A stretch of 10,069 nt of DNA from Acidimicrobiia bacterium (GTDB taxonomy: Bacteria; Actinomycetota; Acidimicrobiia; Acidimicrobiales; Hopanoidiivorantaceae): the NCBI GenBank assembly GCA_020027305.1, contig JAHRAM010000051.1, positions 1-10,069 of the forward strand. The letters run 5' to 3'. Both the position numbers and the translations under genes were made by a program. The notes below the pieces were generated by a model. That model was not told the origin of the DNA. It ran no database searches and was given only the letters and a program-made list of their open reading frames with translations. Every line of letters starts with the position of its first letter. Position 1 is the first letter of the stretch. Positions 1 to 6,550 of this stretch are shown here, one piece after another.

Positions 1-335
1 TTTATAAGTGGTGCTTTTAAACGTCTTGAATAATTGTCAAAGAAAGGTGTCAAAGATTTAGATGTCCAAAATGGCATTTTTAGATATTTAAGAATTTTAG
101 CTAAACTATTAAACGATTAGGCACAAGATAAAGAGGCCAGCAATAAAAGAAAAAAGGCAGCGTCGATAAAAGATAGAATCGATAAAAAAGCAAAGACGAG
201 CATCTTAAAAATAGAGACAAAACAAAACATATCTAAGCAAGCAAGAAACCAAAAAAAGAGACGCCTAACCATAAAAACAAAGAACAAACCCACAAGCGAA
301 AAATAGGGAAACGAAAAATAAAGAAAGAGGAAGAA
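1..335. other. A-rich non-coding region upstream of the monooxygenase gene
   Basis: I see no convincing gene here. From about 117 to 335 the + strand is dominated by A and G, with many A runs and few T, which looks like an unstructured leader or intergenic spacer. A 9-bp direct repeat TGTCAAAGA occurs at 35-43 and 48-56, and TCGATAAAA occurs at 163-171 and 179-187. Either pair could be a regulator site or chance. No good -35/-10 pair was found. The first 33 bases are open in frame 1 and end in TAA, which might be the last ten codons of an upstream gene, but this is too short to call. Confidence 0.6.
326..330 (+). promoter_or_regulatory. Ribosome binding site for the monooxygenase gene
   Basis: AGAGG lies five bases before the ATG at 336, inside a purine-only stretch. 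The spacing is slightly short but workable, and it supports the chosen start. Confidence 0.7.
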
Positions 336-1517
336 ATGGAATTTGGAATATTCATTCAAGGGTACATGCCAGGCCCGCAAGCACACGACAAAGATGCTGA
401 ACATCAGGCACTTATGCGTGACGCTGAATATGTCGTCACCGCAGACAAGAACAACTGGAAATATGCGTGGGTAACCGAACATCACGCCCTGCCAGAATAT
501 AGTCACATATCTGCCAACGAGGTTTTTATGGCATATTGTGGGGCAAAAACCGAACGCATCCACATGAGCAGCGGCATTTTCAACTTGAGCCCTCGTGCCA
601 ACCACCCGGTGAAACGAGCAGAACAAGTCGCAACACTAGACCACTTGCTCGAGGGACGCTTTGAGTTTGGTACTGGGCGAGGTGCAGGCAGCCACGAAGT
701 TGCCACATTTAACATCCACGACCCTTCAAGCACAAAAGCAGAATGGGATGAAGTGGTTTGGGAGATTCCAAGAATGTGGGAGCAACGTGATTACACATTT
801 TCAGGCGACCACTTTTCACTAGATAAGCCTCACAACATTTTGCCAAAGCCATACGGGGAAGGACACCCTGGAATTTGGGTGGCGTGCGGTAGCCCTCCAA
901 CATACCAAAAAGCTGGAGAGCATGGCATCGGTGCGTTGGGCTTCACATTTGATTCCATCTACAACCTTCAGCCACAAATTGATGCCTACAAAGAGGGCAT
1001 CGCCAATTGCAAAAATCCAGTCGGGCAGTTTATAAACGACAACCTTATGATGACAAGCGCCGTTCGATGTTGTGAAGATAGAGACCGCGCCTTTGAGCAA
1101 GCTGCAAGGTTTGGAAGCGGATATTTGGTCACGCTGGTCAACCTTTATCACGATACATTTCCAAAGGCAGATGATGCAATTGTCTGGCCGAACGAACCTT
1201 TTGAACTAAACACTGAAATAGCAGAGCAAGCTGTTGCCGCTGGAATGATGTTGGCGGGAACCCCTGAAGAAATTTGCGAGCAACTTGAGCCATTTGTGAA
1301 AGCAGGCATCGACCAGTTAGTCTTTGGCGTGCCAAACGATGCTGAGCATGAGGAAGTTTTAGAGATGCTTGAGTTATTCGGGCAAAAAGTTATTCCTGAG
1401 TTTGATAAAGAAAAAACTCACAGCACCGCAAGATATCGCAAATCTGCTCAGCCAAAGTTTGGGCCGTATGCCAACGAACCAGAGTTGATTGAAACCATCT
1501 GGACAAAAAACCAGTAG
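336..1517 (+). CDS. LLM class flavin-dependent oxidoreductase (luciferase-like monooxygenase)
   Basis: This is a complete 393-residue cytoplasmic protein of the bacterial luciferase-like monooxygenase superfamily, a TIM-barrel family that uses reduced FMN or F420. The protein begins directly with a beta strand (MEFGIF). WVTEHH follows at about 45-50, a position where luciferase relatives carry a conserved EHH/EHR. The diagnostic family signature lies at about 90-116: HPVKRAEQVATLDHL, then EGRFEFGTGRG. ILPKPYGEGHPGIWVACGSP near 168-187 matches the usual strand where family members name their substrate-side loop. The length is normal for the family and the start has a Shine-Dalgarno sequence. 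The substrate and the choice between FMN and F420 cannot be read from sequence. It appears monocistronic: nothing precedes it closely and 786 bp separate it from the next large gene. Its codons look richer in G and C than the giant genes downstream. Close relatives that I recall are common in Actinobacteria, but this is memory, not a search. Confidence 0.95.
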   Translation: MEFGIFIQGYMPGPQAHDKDAEHQALMRDAEYVVTADKNNWKYAWVTEHHALPEYSHISANEVFMAYCGAKTERIHMSSGIFNLSPRANHPVKRAEQVATLDHLLEGRFEFGTGRGAGSHEVATFNIHDPSSTKAEWDEVVWEIPRMWEQRDYTFSGDHFSLDKPHNILPKPYGEGHPGIWVACGSPPTYQKAGEHGIGALGFTFDSIYNLQPQIDAYKEGIANCKNPVGQFINDNLMMTSAVRCCEDRDRAFEQAARFGSGYLVTLVNLYHDTFPKADDAIVWPNEPFELNTEIAEQAVAAGMMLAGTPEEICEQLEPFVKAGIDQLVFGVPNDAEHEEVLEMLELFGQKVIPEFDKEKTHSTARYRKSAQPKFGPYANEPELIETIWTKNQ

Positions 1518-1540
1518 CCAGCTTTTTTAGCCGTTGCTAC
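1514..1540 (+). terminator. Weak terminator-like hairpin at the end of the monooxygenase gene
   Basis: GTAGC at 1514-1518 can pair with GCTAC at 1536-1540. An inner GCT/AGC pair (1521-1523 with 1529-1531) closes a T-loop, leaving an unequal internal bulge. The structure overlaps the TAG stop at 1515-1517. T-rich DNA follows, but not a clean U-run, so it may be a poor intrinsic terminator or incidental. Confidence 0.3.
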
Positions 1541-1610
1541 ATTTATTAGTCTTTATTGTATTTTCACGTTTTGTTTTTTGAAAAAAGGCTTCTTCAAACA
1601 CTTGTCTTAT

Positions 1611-1831
1611 TAGCTTTTTAAATATGTAGTTTCAAATTGTATAGTTTTCAAAACTATATAGCTTTCTAAAATATGTAGCGTTCCAAACTGTGCAGTTTTT
1701 CAAAAGTATTTAATTTCTCAAAATTGTATGGTTTTTAAATTATGCAATTTTCCATAATATGTAATTTTCAAAAGTATTTAATTTCTCAAAATTGTATAGC
1801 TTTCTAAATTGTGTAGTTTCCCAAAAGTATT
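1611..1831. repeat. Degenerate 17-bp tandem repeat array, about 13 units
   Basis: The AT-rich stretch resolves into 13 back-to-back units of 15-18 bp with approximate consensus TAGTTTTCAAAATTGTA. Units start at 1611, 1627, 1642, 1659, 1676, 1693, 1711, 1729, 1745, 1762, 1779, 1797 and 1814. Each starts with TAG, TAA, CAG or similar, runs into T/C, then A-rich bases, then TGTA, TATG or TATT. There are no spacers, so it is not CRISPR. It lies between the monooxygenase and the giant surface protein gene and contains no plausible ORF. Its role is unknown; possibilities are a minisatellite expanded by slippage, a protein-binding array or a curved AT-rich spacer. Confidence 0.85.
1697..1797. repeat. 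33-bp perfect direct repeat within the 17-bp array
   Basis: The same 33 bases occur at 1697-1729 and 1765-1797, 68 bp apart, which is four 17-bp periods. Other units are far more diverged, so a block of four units was probably duplicated more recently than the rest of the array arose. Confidence 0.85.
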
Positions 1832-2037
1832 ATCCCCATGCTTTAGTTATAGGGCTTAAGATTGTAGAGCCAAGAGCAACGTAGCATTTAGTAGGAATTT
1901 TGTATTTGCATTTATTTTAAGTATTTATTTTTTTTAAACGACTAAAATTTATACTAAGGAAAATTAACAAATACTTTACCAACGGGGGAGAGGTATCGTC
2001 AACCAATAGTTAGCACAACAAAAATATTGAGATTGAA
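1832..2037. other. AT-rich intergenic spacer between the repeat array and the upstream ORF
   Basis: No gene is visible. TATACT at 1950-1955 resembles a -10 box, but no reasonable -35 lies 16-18 bp upstream, so a promoter here is only possible. GGGGGAGAGG at 1984-1993 looks like a strong ribosome binding site, yet no ATG, GTG or TTG follows at usable distance. It may be the remnant of a lost start or a chance purine run. Confidence 0.5.
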
Positions 2038-2304
2038 ATGTTCCGCTCTGGAAGCGCTACCGTTAAATTTGTCATTAAATTTTTCGCCAAATTAGATGTA
2101 CGAAAATATGACACATTAGACAAAATCATTAATGGTGCCATCAGCAATGGGGTAGATAAAGCTGAGCCTTGCAATTCCCTAAATTCAGCAGTTGCCCCCC
2201 CCCCCCCCCTTCACGCACTTTGCCTCTCTGCCTCTTTGCCTTTTTACCATCGTCAAGCAGTGACTGGACTTTTGCGGTTTTCTAAAGAAGGGAGGAAAAT
2301 TTAA
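2038..2304 (+). CDS. Possible small upstream ORF, 88 codons, crossing a poly-C tract
   Basis: This ORF starts at an ATG with only a weak GAG six bases upstream and ends in a TAA whose last base is the first base of the next gene's ATG (TAATG). Residues 1-53 have an ordinary mixed composition (MFRSGSATVKFVIKFFAKLD and onward) with no recognisable domain. The C-run then encodes four prolines, and the rest comes from a pyrimidine-rich stretch that does not look like normal coding sequence. No homologue is recognised. It may be a real leader peptide or coupling ORF, a decayed gene, or a chance frame. The stop/start overlap and the intact frame through 15 C's make it worth keeping. The giant gene has its own strong ribosome site and does not need coupling to be translated. 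Confidence 0.35.
   Translation: MFRSGSATVKFVIKFFAKLDVRKYDTLDKIINGAISNGVDKAEPCNSLNSAVAPPPPLHALCLSASLPFYHRQAVTGLLRFSKEGRKI
2195..2209. repeat. Poly-C homopolymer, 15 cytosines
   Basis: A run of 15 consecutive C bases sits in AT-rich DNA, 94 bp before the giant gene's ATG and within the 88-codon ORF. Long G/C homopolymers are classic slipped-strand mispairing sites in phase-variable genes. They are also a typical place for sequencing or assembly length errors. Confidence 0.97.
2219..2242. repeat. Three 8-bp pyrimidine-rich tandem units
   Basis: TTTGCCTC, TCTGCCTC and TTTGCCTT follow each other directly just downstream of the C-run. Together with the C-run they make a nearly unbroken pyrimidine-rich stretch from 2195 to about 2245. 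Confidence 0.7.
2290..2295 (+). promoter_or_regulatory. Strong ribosome binding site for the first giant gene
   Basis: GGGAGG ends eight bases before the ATG at 2304. This near-ideal Shine-Dalgarno sequence supports that start, and it lies inside the 3' end of the 88-codon ORF. Confidence 0.85.
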
Positions 2305-5300
2305 TGAAGAAGAAGCCTTTTCAAGATGATTCGTTCTTAGATGACCCGTTTCAAGACAGCCCATTTCGAGACGACCCATTTTTAAACGATCGGGGAATCA
2401 CGTTGCCAACAATAATTATTGTTGCAGTGCTTGCCCTTTTGGCTTCAGCTACTGGTGTCATAATTTATAATGCTGTTCGAGATCGCTCTATGCGATTGGA
2501 TGATACTGCTGCAGTCATTGAAGAGATTAGAAAAGATTTTGAAGAAGAGCGAGAAATAGAGCGAATGGAAGAAGAACGCAAAATGGAAGAGAGGCGAATG
2601 GAAGAAGAACGCAAAATGGAAGAAGAAATGAAAGCGGAGAGGCAGAAGCAAATAGTAATAGAAATCCAAGAAAACCGCACCCTTGAAAACGATGAACGAC
2701 TATCTCTAGTACAAGAAGATGGAATTTCAGACAGGCTTTATATGGATGTCCTTCACTGCCCAGATTTTGAAATTCGCCACTGGCATTCTTTAATTGACAA
2801 TGGAAGAGATGCAACCCCAACAAGATTGTTGCTTCCTCCCAGAAAACTAACTTCTGTTAGCCCTACAACAAATGTGAGCAAGCAAAACCCACAACTGACT
2901 GCCATCAACCAAAATTGGATTGAAGCAGATGGCAACACGATAATAGTTTCATCCGAGCAAATGACTACTGCATGTTCGTATCGCTCAACCCCAGATTCTG
3001 CCCCAAAAATAACCGACATCTCAAATGTTCCTCAAACAATAGTGGGAAACTTAGGAACCATTCGCCAATATAGTGACATCTCTTATAACTATAACGCATT
3101 TGATTTGTCTACCTTAAATAACGCAACATATATAAGGTCAAATATCGAACCCGCTTTATGGCACGGCGATTGCCTCAGGTCTGGCATGTATGTAAATAAG
3201 ACAAGCATCCCGCCCCGTAACCGATCTTGCTTGCTTTATCGTTCCCCATCACTAGCTCGGCTCCCCACAGACCGAAGTGAAACTGCAAAAATCGGCTTAA
3301 CAAAAAGATCCAGTGCTCATCTAACATCATATTGTGCAGCTATGGGAGGCTACATTCCATTTGAAAAAGTTGCATATAGTGCTATCGGAACCTATGGCGC
3401 AGCAACTTTTAGCAAGTGCATTGTTAACCCCAGTAGGCACGGGCGAACTTGTGCGCTATATGATCTTGGCCTGTTAGATGTCGAAACCAGCAATCCGTTG
3501 CTAGGGTTTTCAATCGCATTTGGCTCGACCAATTCAAAATGCACAATAATTGAGCAACCTCACTCAGCTTCAGACGCCAAAAAAGCAGCGGTCACCAGCA
3601 CTAGTCGCGCTGAGTATGCTCTCCTTCATGTTAATCCCAATTGTCCTGACTGGAAGTTGGAAACCGAAAATATTGAAGGCACAGATCAAGCACCCACACC
3701 TTCGCGTTTACCTATTTGTAGCTATGACATTACTGGTGCTAACGCGCAGGTTTGTGCAAACTTTGGGCTTGCATTTGATACACGGTTCGGAAATTTTTGC
3801 TTCTATGTTTATACGAGGCTTGGCGTTATACATGACGTCCGCTTTTTTTATGGAAGCACCTCTGCCATGCTTTGTGAGGGCTTTAATGAATTCAAGATTG
3901 ACAAAACAACAGGCAGAGGAACGTGCGAACGTAGATTGGGTGATATTTCTCGAGCATGGCACTTGCGTTGTACGGGCTGGGCTTACACAGCTTCTGTAAA
4001 TTATGATCACGACAACGATCCTAACTCTCCTATGGTTGCAGATGACGACTCCAGCGTATATGCATATTATTCTGCTGAAACAAAAACATATCACTGCTCA
4101 TTTAAGAACCGTTATTTAAATAGTGCCAGAGAATGCTTGAGCTTTGGCTATTCACCTGGTGAGCTTGGGGAATGTGAAGTTGTAGATTGGCGAACATATA
4201 ACCCAGCCCCGTATGCTCCGACATGTGCTGTTTTTCGGGCAGTTCCATACTACACCAGCCAAGAGCAGTTGTTTTCAATATCAAGTTTGAATTTAGCGTT
4301 TAGAAATAATAGCTCGCGAAATGTGGCAAATTCTTCACTAGGTGTTTCAACCAATAACGATGCTTCAAGCAATGACTTTTTATATGATAACGACAACAAC
4401 GTCTTGCCAAACATCAATAATCAGTTGAGCTATTACTATAATCGCCTCATCAAGCCAGCCGTGGAATCTTATTTGACAAGTGGTGATAGACATACCGAAC
4501 TCTGGTTGCCATCTCAGTTTCCAACTGGAAATGTTTCTTTGTCGCGAACATTTAGCCAGCAGGGTTATCCTGCCGCAACATCTCCACCTGACTTCACAGA
4601 AAGTCGCCCACTTGATTTCGTTTATAACCGAAGGTCGCCCAACCCAATAAGCAATTGCGATGACTATAAGCAGTTTTATCACCCGATACATATTGAAAAA
4701 TCATCTGCTACCACAGAAACCTACACCGCTGGCTATAACGATAATGACAAATCAGTGGTGTGTGGCACCGATAGCAAAAATTTTTGGGAGCCAAGATATT
4801 ATTTAGATGTCATTACTTCTGGCACTAGTTACACGGGAAATTACTGCGATAGTTCAACTACTGCTTGCCCAACACCACCAACTGGTTCAAAACTTTATAG
4901 AGAGTGTAGTCTTGTCGGCACAGACACAGCATTTACACGCCCAGCCGAAAAGCCAAACTCCACATTTGATTATCAAAACAACAATATAGATGCCCCAATC
5001 AACTCTTATGTTAAAGAATGTGAAGATCTTGGCTATTCAGGAGGAACTTATGAGCTATACGACTATGAACTGTTACCAAAAATTAGTGGGCAAAACTATG
5101 TTGCCTTGAGTCAGCTCAGCTCTAATGAGCCAGTTGACTGGGTTGCACCTGCTAATAGTTTTAGAAACTACACCCCAAGCGAACACGCAAACACCTCATT
5201 GGGGTATCGTGACTTCTGGGTAAGGTCTGATGCCAGACAAACCCGTATTTCAACAAGCGGCCCGCAATTTTATCTTTTGGGCGGGCAGGGAATAAACCCA

Positions 5301-6257
5301 GAAAACAAAGCTACTGCTAATCGCTTTGAAGCAGAAGGTGGCCTTGTCTGGTCTCGCTATGGAATAGCTGAGATGCTGAATTATATTAACACCCAAAACA
5401 TTACATCTTCTGGTGAAAATACTAGGGAAGCAGTTTTAAGATTTTCAAACAGCACAGATTTTGGGGCAAGAACCCAAAGTGCTTTAACCAGCTTTACGAA
5501 TGCTCCTCTTGACCCAGCTACACCAACTGGAACTCAGGCTGGCTATGTAGCTGGTGGAGGATTTAGTGCTTCAAGAGGTGGGGCTGATTCAACATTGACT
5601 TATTATGCTCCTTATGCTGAGCTAAATTGTGAGTTTAGAGTTCCAGTAACTGCTTCAGCAAATGTGCAGGCATTTTTTAGGGCTTGTCAATCTCTTGGGT
5701 CATATTTTTTCACAAGGTTTAGCTATCACAAACCTATTGAAGTTAAACCTTTCAATGTTAGCGACATAACCTTTCCATCGGGCGGTAGGCTCCCCACGGG
5801 CGAAAACTTTGGGCACTGGCGGGCAAACCTTTTAACCGAAAGTGGGGGAGCCAAGCACCCATCGCTAATTAAATATGGTGATGCCACTTACAAGCCTCCT
5901 ACTTATTTTCACATCAACACCGATAGAAACAATGGCTATTATTATTGCGAAGCAAACCCTTCAGAAATATTGGGCTATGGTGATATTAATCCAGCACTCC
6001 AACGGTCGCTCCCGCTTCCAAAAAGAACAACTGGAACAACCGCTGAAAACACAGATTGTGACAGACTAAATGCGATTCTTGGCATCACTACTTCGGCAAG
6101 TTCAACAACATTTGAAACAATTTCAGAGATGTCTGGCACTGAAGCGCAAATAAAAGCAGCATCCGACATAGGCTTTATCGGCCACAAAGAAGGGCCTTAT
6201 GATTTCTACCCATGTAAGTGGCGTGCGCCTTTTAAGGGCAACCCTTTGGCGGGATAA
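2304..6257 (+). CDS. Giant pilin-like, Cys-rich presumed surface protein (copy 1)
   Basis: This is a 1317-residue protein that I do not recognise. Residues 1-31 form a charged leader with pentapeptide repeats of the type xDDPF, ending in NDRG. ITLPTIIIVAVLALLASATG and a few more residues (32-56) follow as one hydrophobic segment. The pattern G-hydrophobic-T-L-P after Arg resembles a type III (prepilin peptidase) signal, but the Glu expected at mature position 5 is Thr. Residues about 65-125 are a Glu/Arg/Lys coiled coil. The remainder is Cys-, Tyr-, Asn- and Ser-rich with many even-looking cysteines and no second membrane segment, as expected for a disulfide-bonded exported domain. C-x-x-x-G motifs recur at residues 344, 484, 611, 868, 906 and 1128. 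DHDNDPNSP near 568 resembles an acidic calcium-binding loop. PYYTSQEQLF (648) and RDFWVRSDARQTR (969) are nearly unchanged in the second copy. No sortase motif or catalytic domain is seen. A role in adhesion, filament tip or cell-surface structure is inference. Confidence 0.9.
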   Translation: MKKKPFQDDSFLDDPFQDSPFRDDPFLNDRGITLPTIIIVAVLALLASATGVIIYNAVRDRSMRLDDTAAVIEEIRKDFEEEREIERMEEERKMEERRMEEERKMEEEMKAERQKQIVIEIQENRTLENDERLSLVQEDGISDRLYMDVLHCPDFEIRHWHSLIDNGRDATPTRLLLPPRKLTSVSPTTNVSKQNPQLTAINQNWIEADGNTIIVSSEQMTTACSYRSTPDSAPKITDISNVPQTIVGNLGTIRQYSDISYNYNAFDLSTLNNATYIRSNIEPALWHGDCLRSGMYVNKTSIPPRNRSCLLYRSPSLARLPTDRSETAKIGLTKRSSAHLTSYCAAMGGYIPFEKVAYSAIGTYGAATFSKCIVNPSRHGRTCALYDLGLLDVETSNPLLGFSIAFGSTNSKCTIIEQPHSASDAKKAAVTSTSRAEYALLHVNPNCPDWKLETENIEGTDQAPTPSRLPICSYDITGANAQVCANFGLAFDTRFGNFCFYVYTRLGVIHDVRFFYGSTSAMLCEGFNEFKIDKTTGRGTCERRLGDISRAWHLRCTGWAYTASVNYDHDNDPNSPMVADDDSSVYAYYSAETKTYHCSFKNRYLNSARECLSFGYSPGELGECEVVDWRTYNPAPYAPTCAVFRAVPYYTSQEQLFSISSLNLAFRNNSSRNVANSSLGVSTNNDASSNDFLYDNDNNVLPNINNQLSYYYNRLIKPAVESYLTSGDRHTELWLPSQFPTGNVSLSRTFSQQGYPAATSPPDFTESRPLDFVYNRRSPNPISNCDDYKQFYHPIHIEKSSATTETYTAGYNDNDKSVVCGTDSKNFWEPRYYLDVITSGTSYTGNYCDSSTTACPTPPTGSKLYRECSLVGTDTAFTRPAEKPNSTFDYQNNNIDAPINSYVKECEDLGYSGGTYELYDYELLPKISGQNYVALSQLSSNEPVDWVAPANSFRNYTPSEHANTSLGYRDFWVRSDARQTRISTSGPQFYLLGGQGINPENKATANRFEAEGGLVWSRYGIAEMLNYINTQNITSSGENTREAVLRFSNSTDFGARTQSALTSFTNAPLDPATPTGTQAGYVAGGGFSASRGGADSTLTYYAPYAELNCEFRVPVTASANVQAFFRACQSLGSYFFTRFSYHKPIEVKPFNVSDITFPSGGRLPTGENFGHWRANLLTESGGAKHPSLIKYGDATYKPPTYFHINTDRNNGYYYCEANPSEILGYGDINPALQRSLPLPKRTTGTTAENTDCDRLNAILGITTSASSTTFETISEMSGTEAQIKAASDIGFIGHKEGPYDFYPCKWRAPFKGNPLAG
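2322..2381 (+). repeat. Four 15-bp repeats encoding the xDDPF leader pentapeptides
   Basis: Codons 7-26 of the giant gene encode QDDSF, LDDPF, QDSPF and RDDPF in succession, followed by LNDRG just before the hydrophobic segment. The second giant gene has only one such unit (FLDDRG), so the leader has expanded in this copy. Confidence 0.8.
2565..2630 (+). repeat. Two 33-bp repeats in the coiled coil
   Basis: Bases 2565-2597 and 2598-2630 are near-identical and encode MEEERKMEERR then MEEERKMEEEM (residues 88-109). The 11-residue period fits a hendecad coiled coil. The second giant protein lacks this expansion and has a shorter charged helix. Confidence 0.85.
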
Positions 6258-6271
6258 ATAACACCCGCTAA
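6246..6271 (+). terminator. Hairpin straddling the stop codon of the first giant gene
   Basis: TTGGCGGG at 6246-6253 pairs with CCCGCTAA at 6264-6271, giving an 8-bp stem with one G-U pair and a 10-base loop that contains the TAA stop (6255-6257). No U-run follows, so it may protect the mRNA end or attenuate transcription rather than act as a classical terminator. Confidence 0.4.
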
Positions 6272-6550
6272 TTAATAGCATCTAAGAATTCGCCTAAAAA
6301 ATATAGCCCTTTTCAGACTGCCTTGCAATTTGAAAATTTTGTTCTACAATTATAAAAAAGCTATAGAAGGTTTGCTTGAGTTTTGTTGGGCAATTTGGTG
6401 GGGGATTTATTGGAGGAAAGTTTTTCTCACCCGCATTTGGTCAAAAATTTTTATAGCGCATAGATTTAGTACTCACAAAAAAAGAAAGGCTCGCAGAGAA
6501 AAGTATGAAAGATAATATAATCTCACCCAGCCCCCTGCCCAACGAACAAC
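6258..6550. other. Intergenic region between the two giant genes
   Basis: No confident gene is seen. A TTG-started frame at 6376-6456, preceded by GAAGG five bases upstream, would encode 26 residues with a Gly-rich core (VGQFGGGFIGGKFFSPAFGQ). It could be a small membrane peptide or a relic. An overlapping 61-codon TTG frame (6330-6515) has no ribosome site. A C-rich stretch, CCCAGCCCCCTGCCC, occupies 6526-6540 just before the next start, where a Shine-Dalgarno sequence would be expected. Confidence 0.5.
6516..6521 (+). promoter_or_regulatory. Possible -10 box for the second giant gene
   Basis: A perfect TATAAT lies 29 bases before the ATG at 6551. No TTGACA-like -35 is visible 16-18 bp upstream and there is no extended -10 TG. 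In AT-rich DNA this match alone is weak. If real, the mRNA leader would be only about 20-25 bases and would carry the C-rich stretch. Confidence 0.25.

Noticed and set aside
1..33. Possible last ten codons of an upstream gene ending in TAA
   Set aside because: Too short to judge coding potential from the window alone.
34..62. Promoter candidate TTGTCA with TTTAGA 17 bp downstream
   Set aside because: The -10 half matches only half of the consensus, and such pairs are frequent in AT-rich DNA.
117..626. Minus-strand 169-codon ORF with a hydrophobic C-terminal half
   Set aside because: Its first part is antisense to the well-supported monooxygenase gene and its hydrophobic part simply reflects the complement of an A-rich leader; no ribosome site or family match.
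1611..1831. CRISPR-like array
   Set aside because: Units are contiguous, 15-18 bp and degenerate, with no unique spacers and no cas genes nearby.
2445..2823. Several overlapping minus-strand ORFs rich in Phe and Ser
   Set aside because: They are the complement of the Glu/Arg-rich coiled-coil coding region and its flanks.
3550..3999. Plus-strand 149-codon ORF
   Set aside because: Alternative frame inside the first giant gene, whose own frame is conserved with its paralogue across this stretch.
5790..5804. LPTGE string in copy 1 resembling a sortase motif
   Set aside because: It does not fit LPxTG, is internal rather than near the C-terminus, is not followed by a membrane segment, and is not kept in copy 2.
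6330..6515. 61-codon Trp- and Arg-rich frame starting at TTG
   Set aside because: No ribosome binding site, rare start, odd composition, and an overlapping frame competes; not enough to call a gene.
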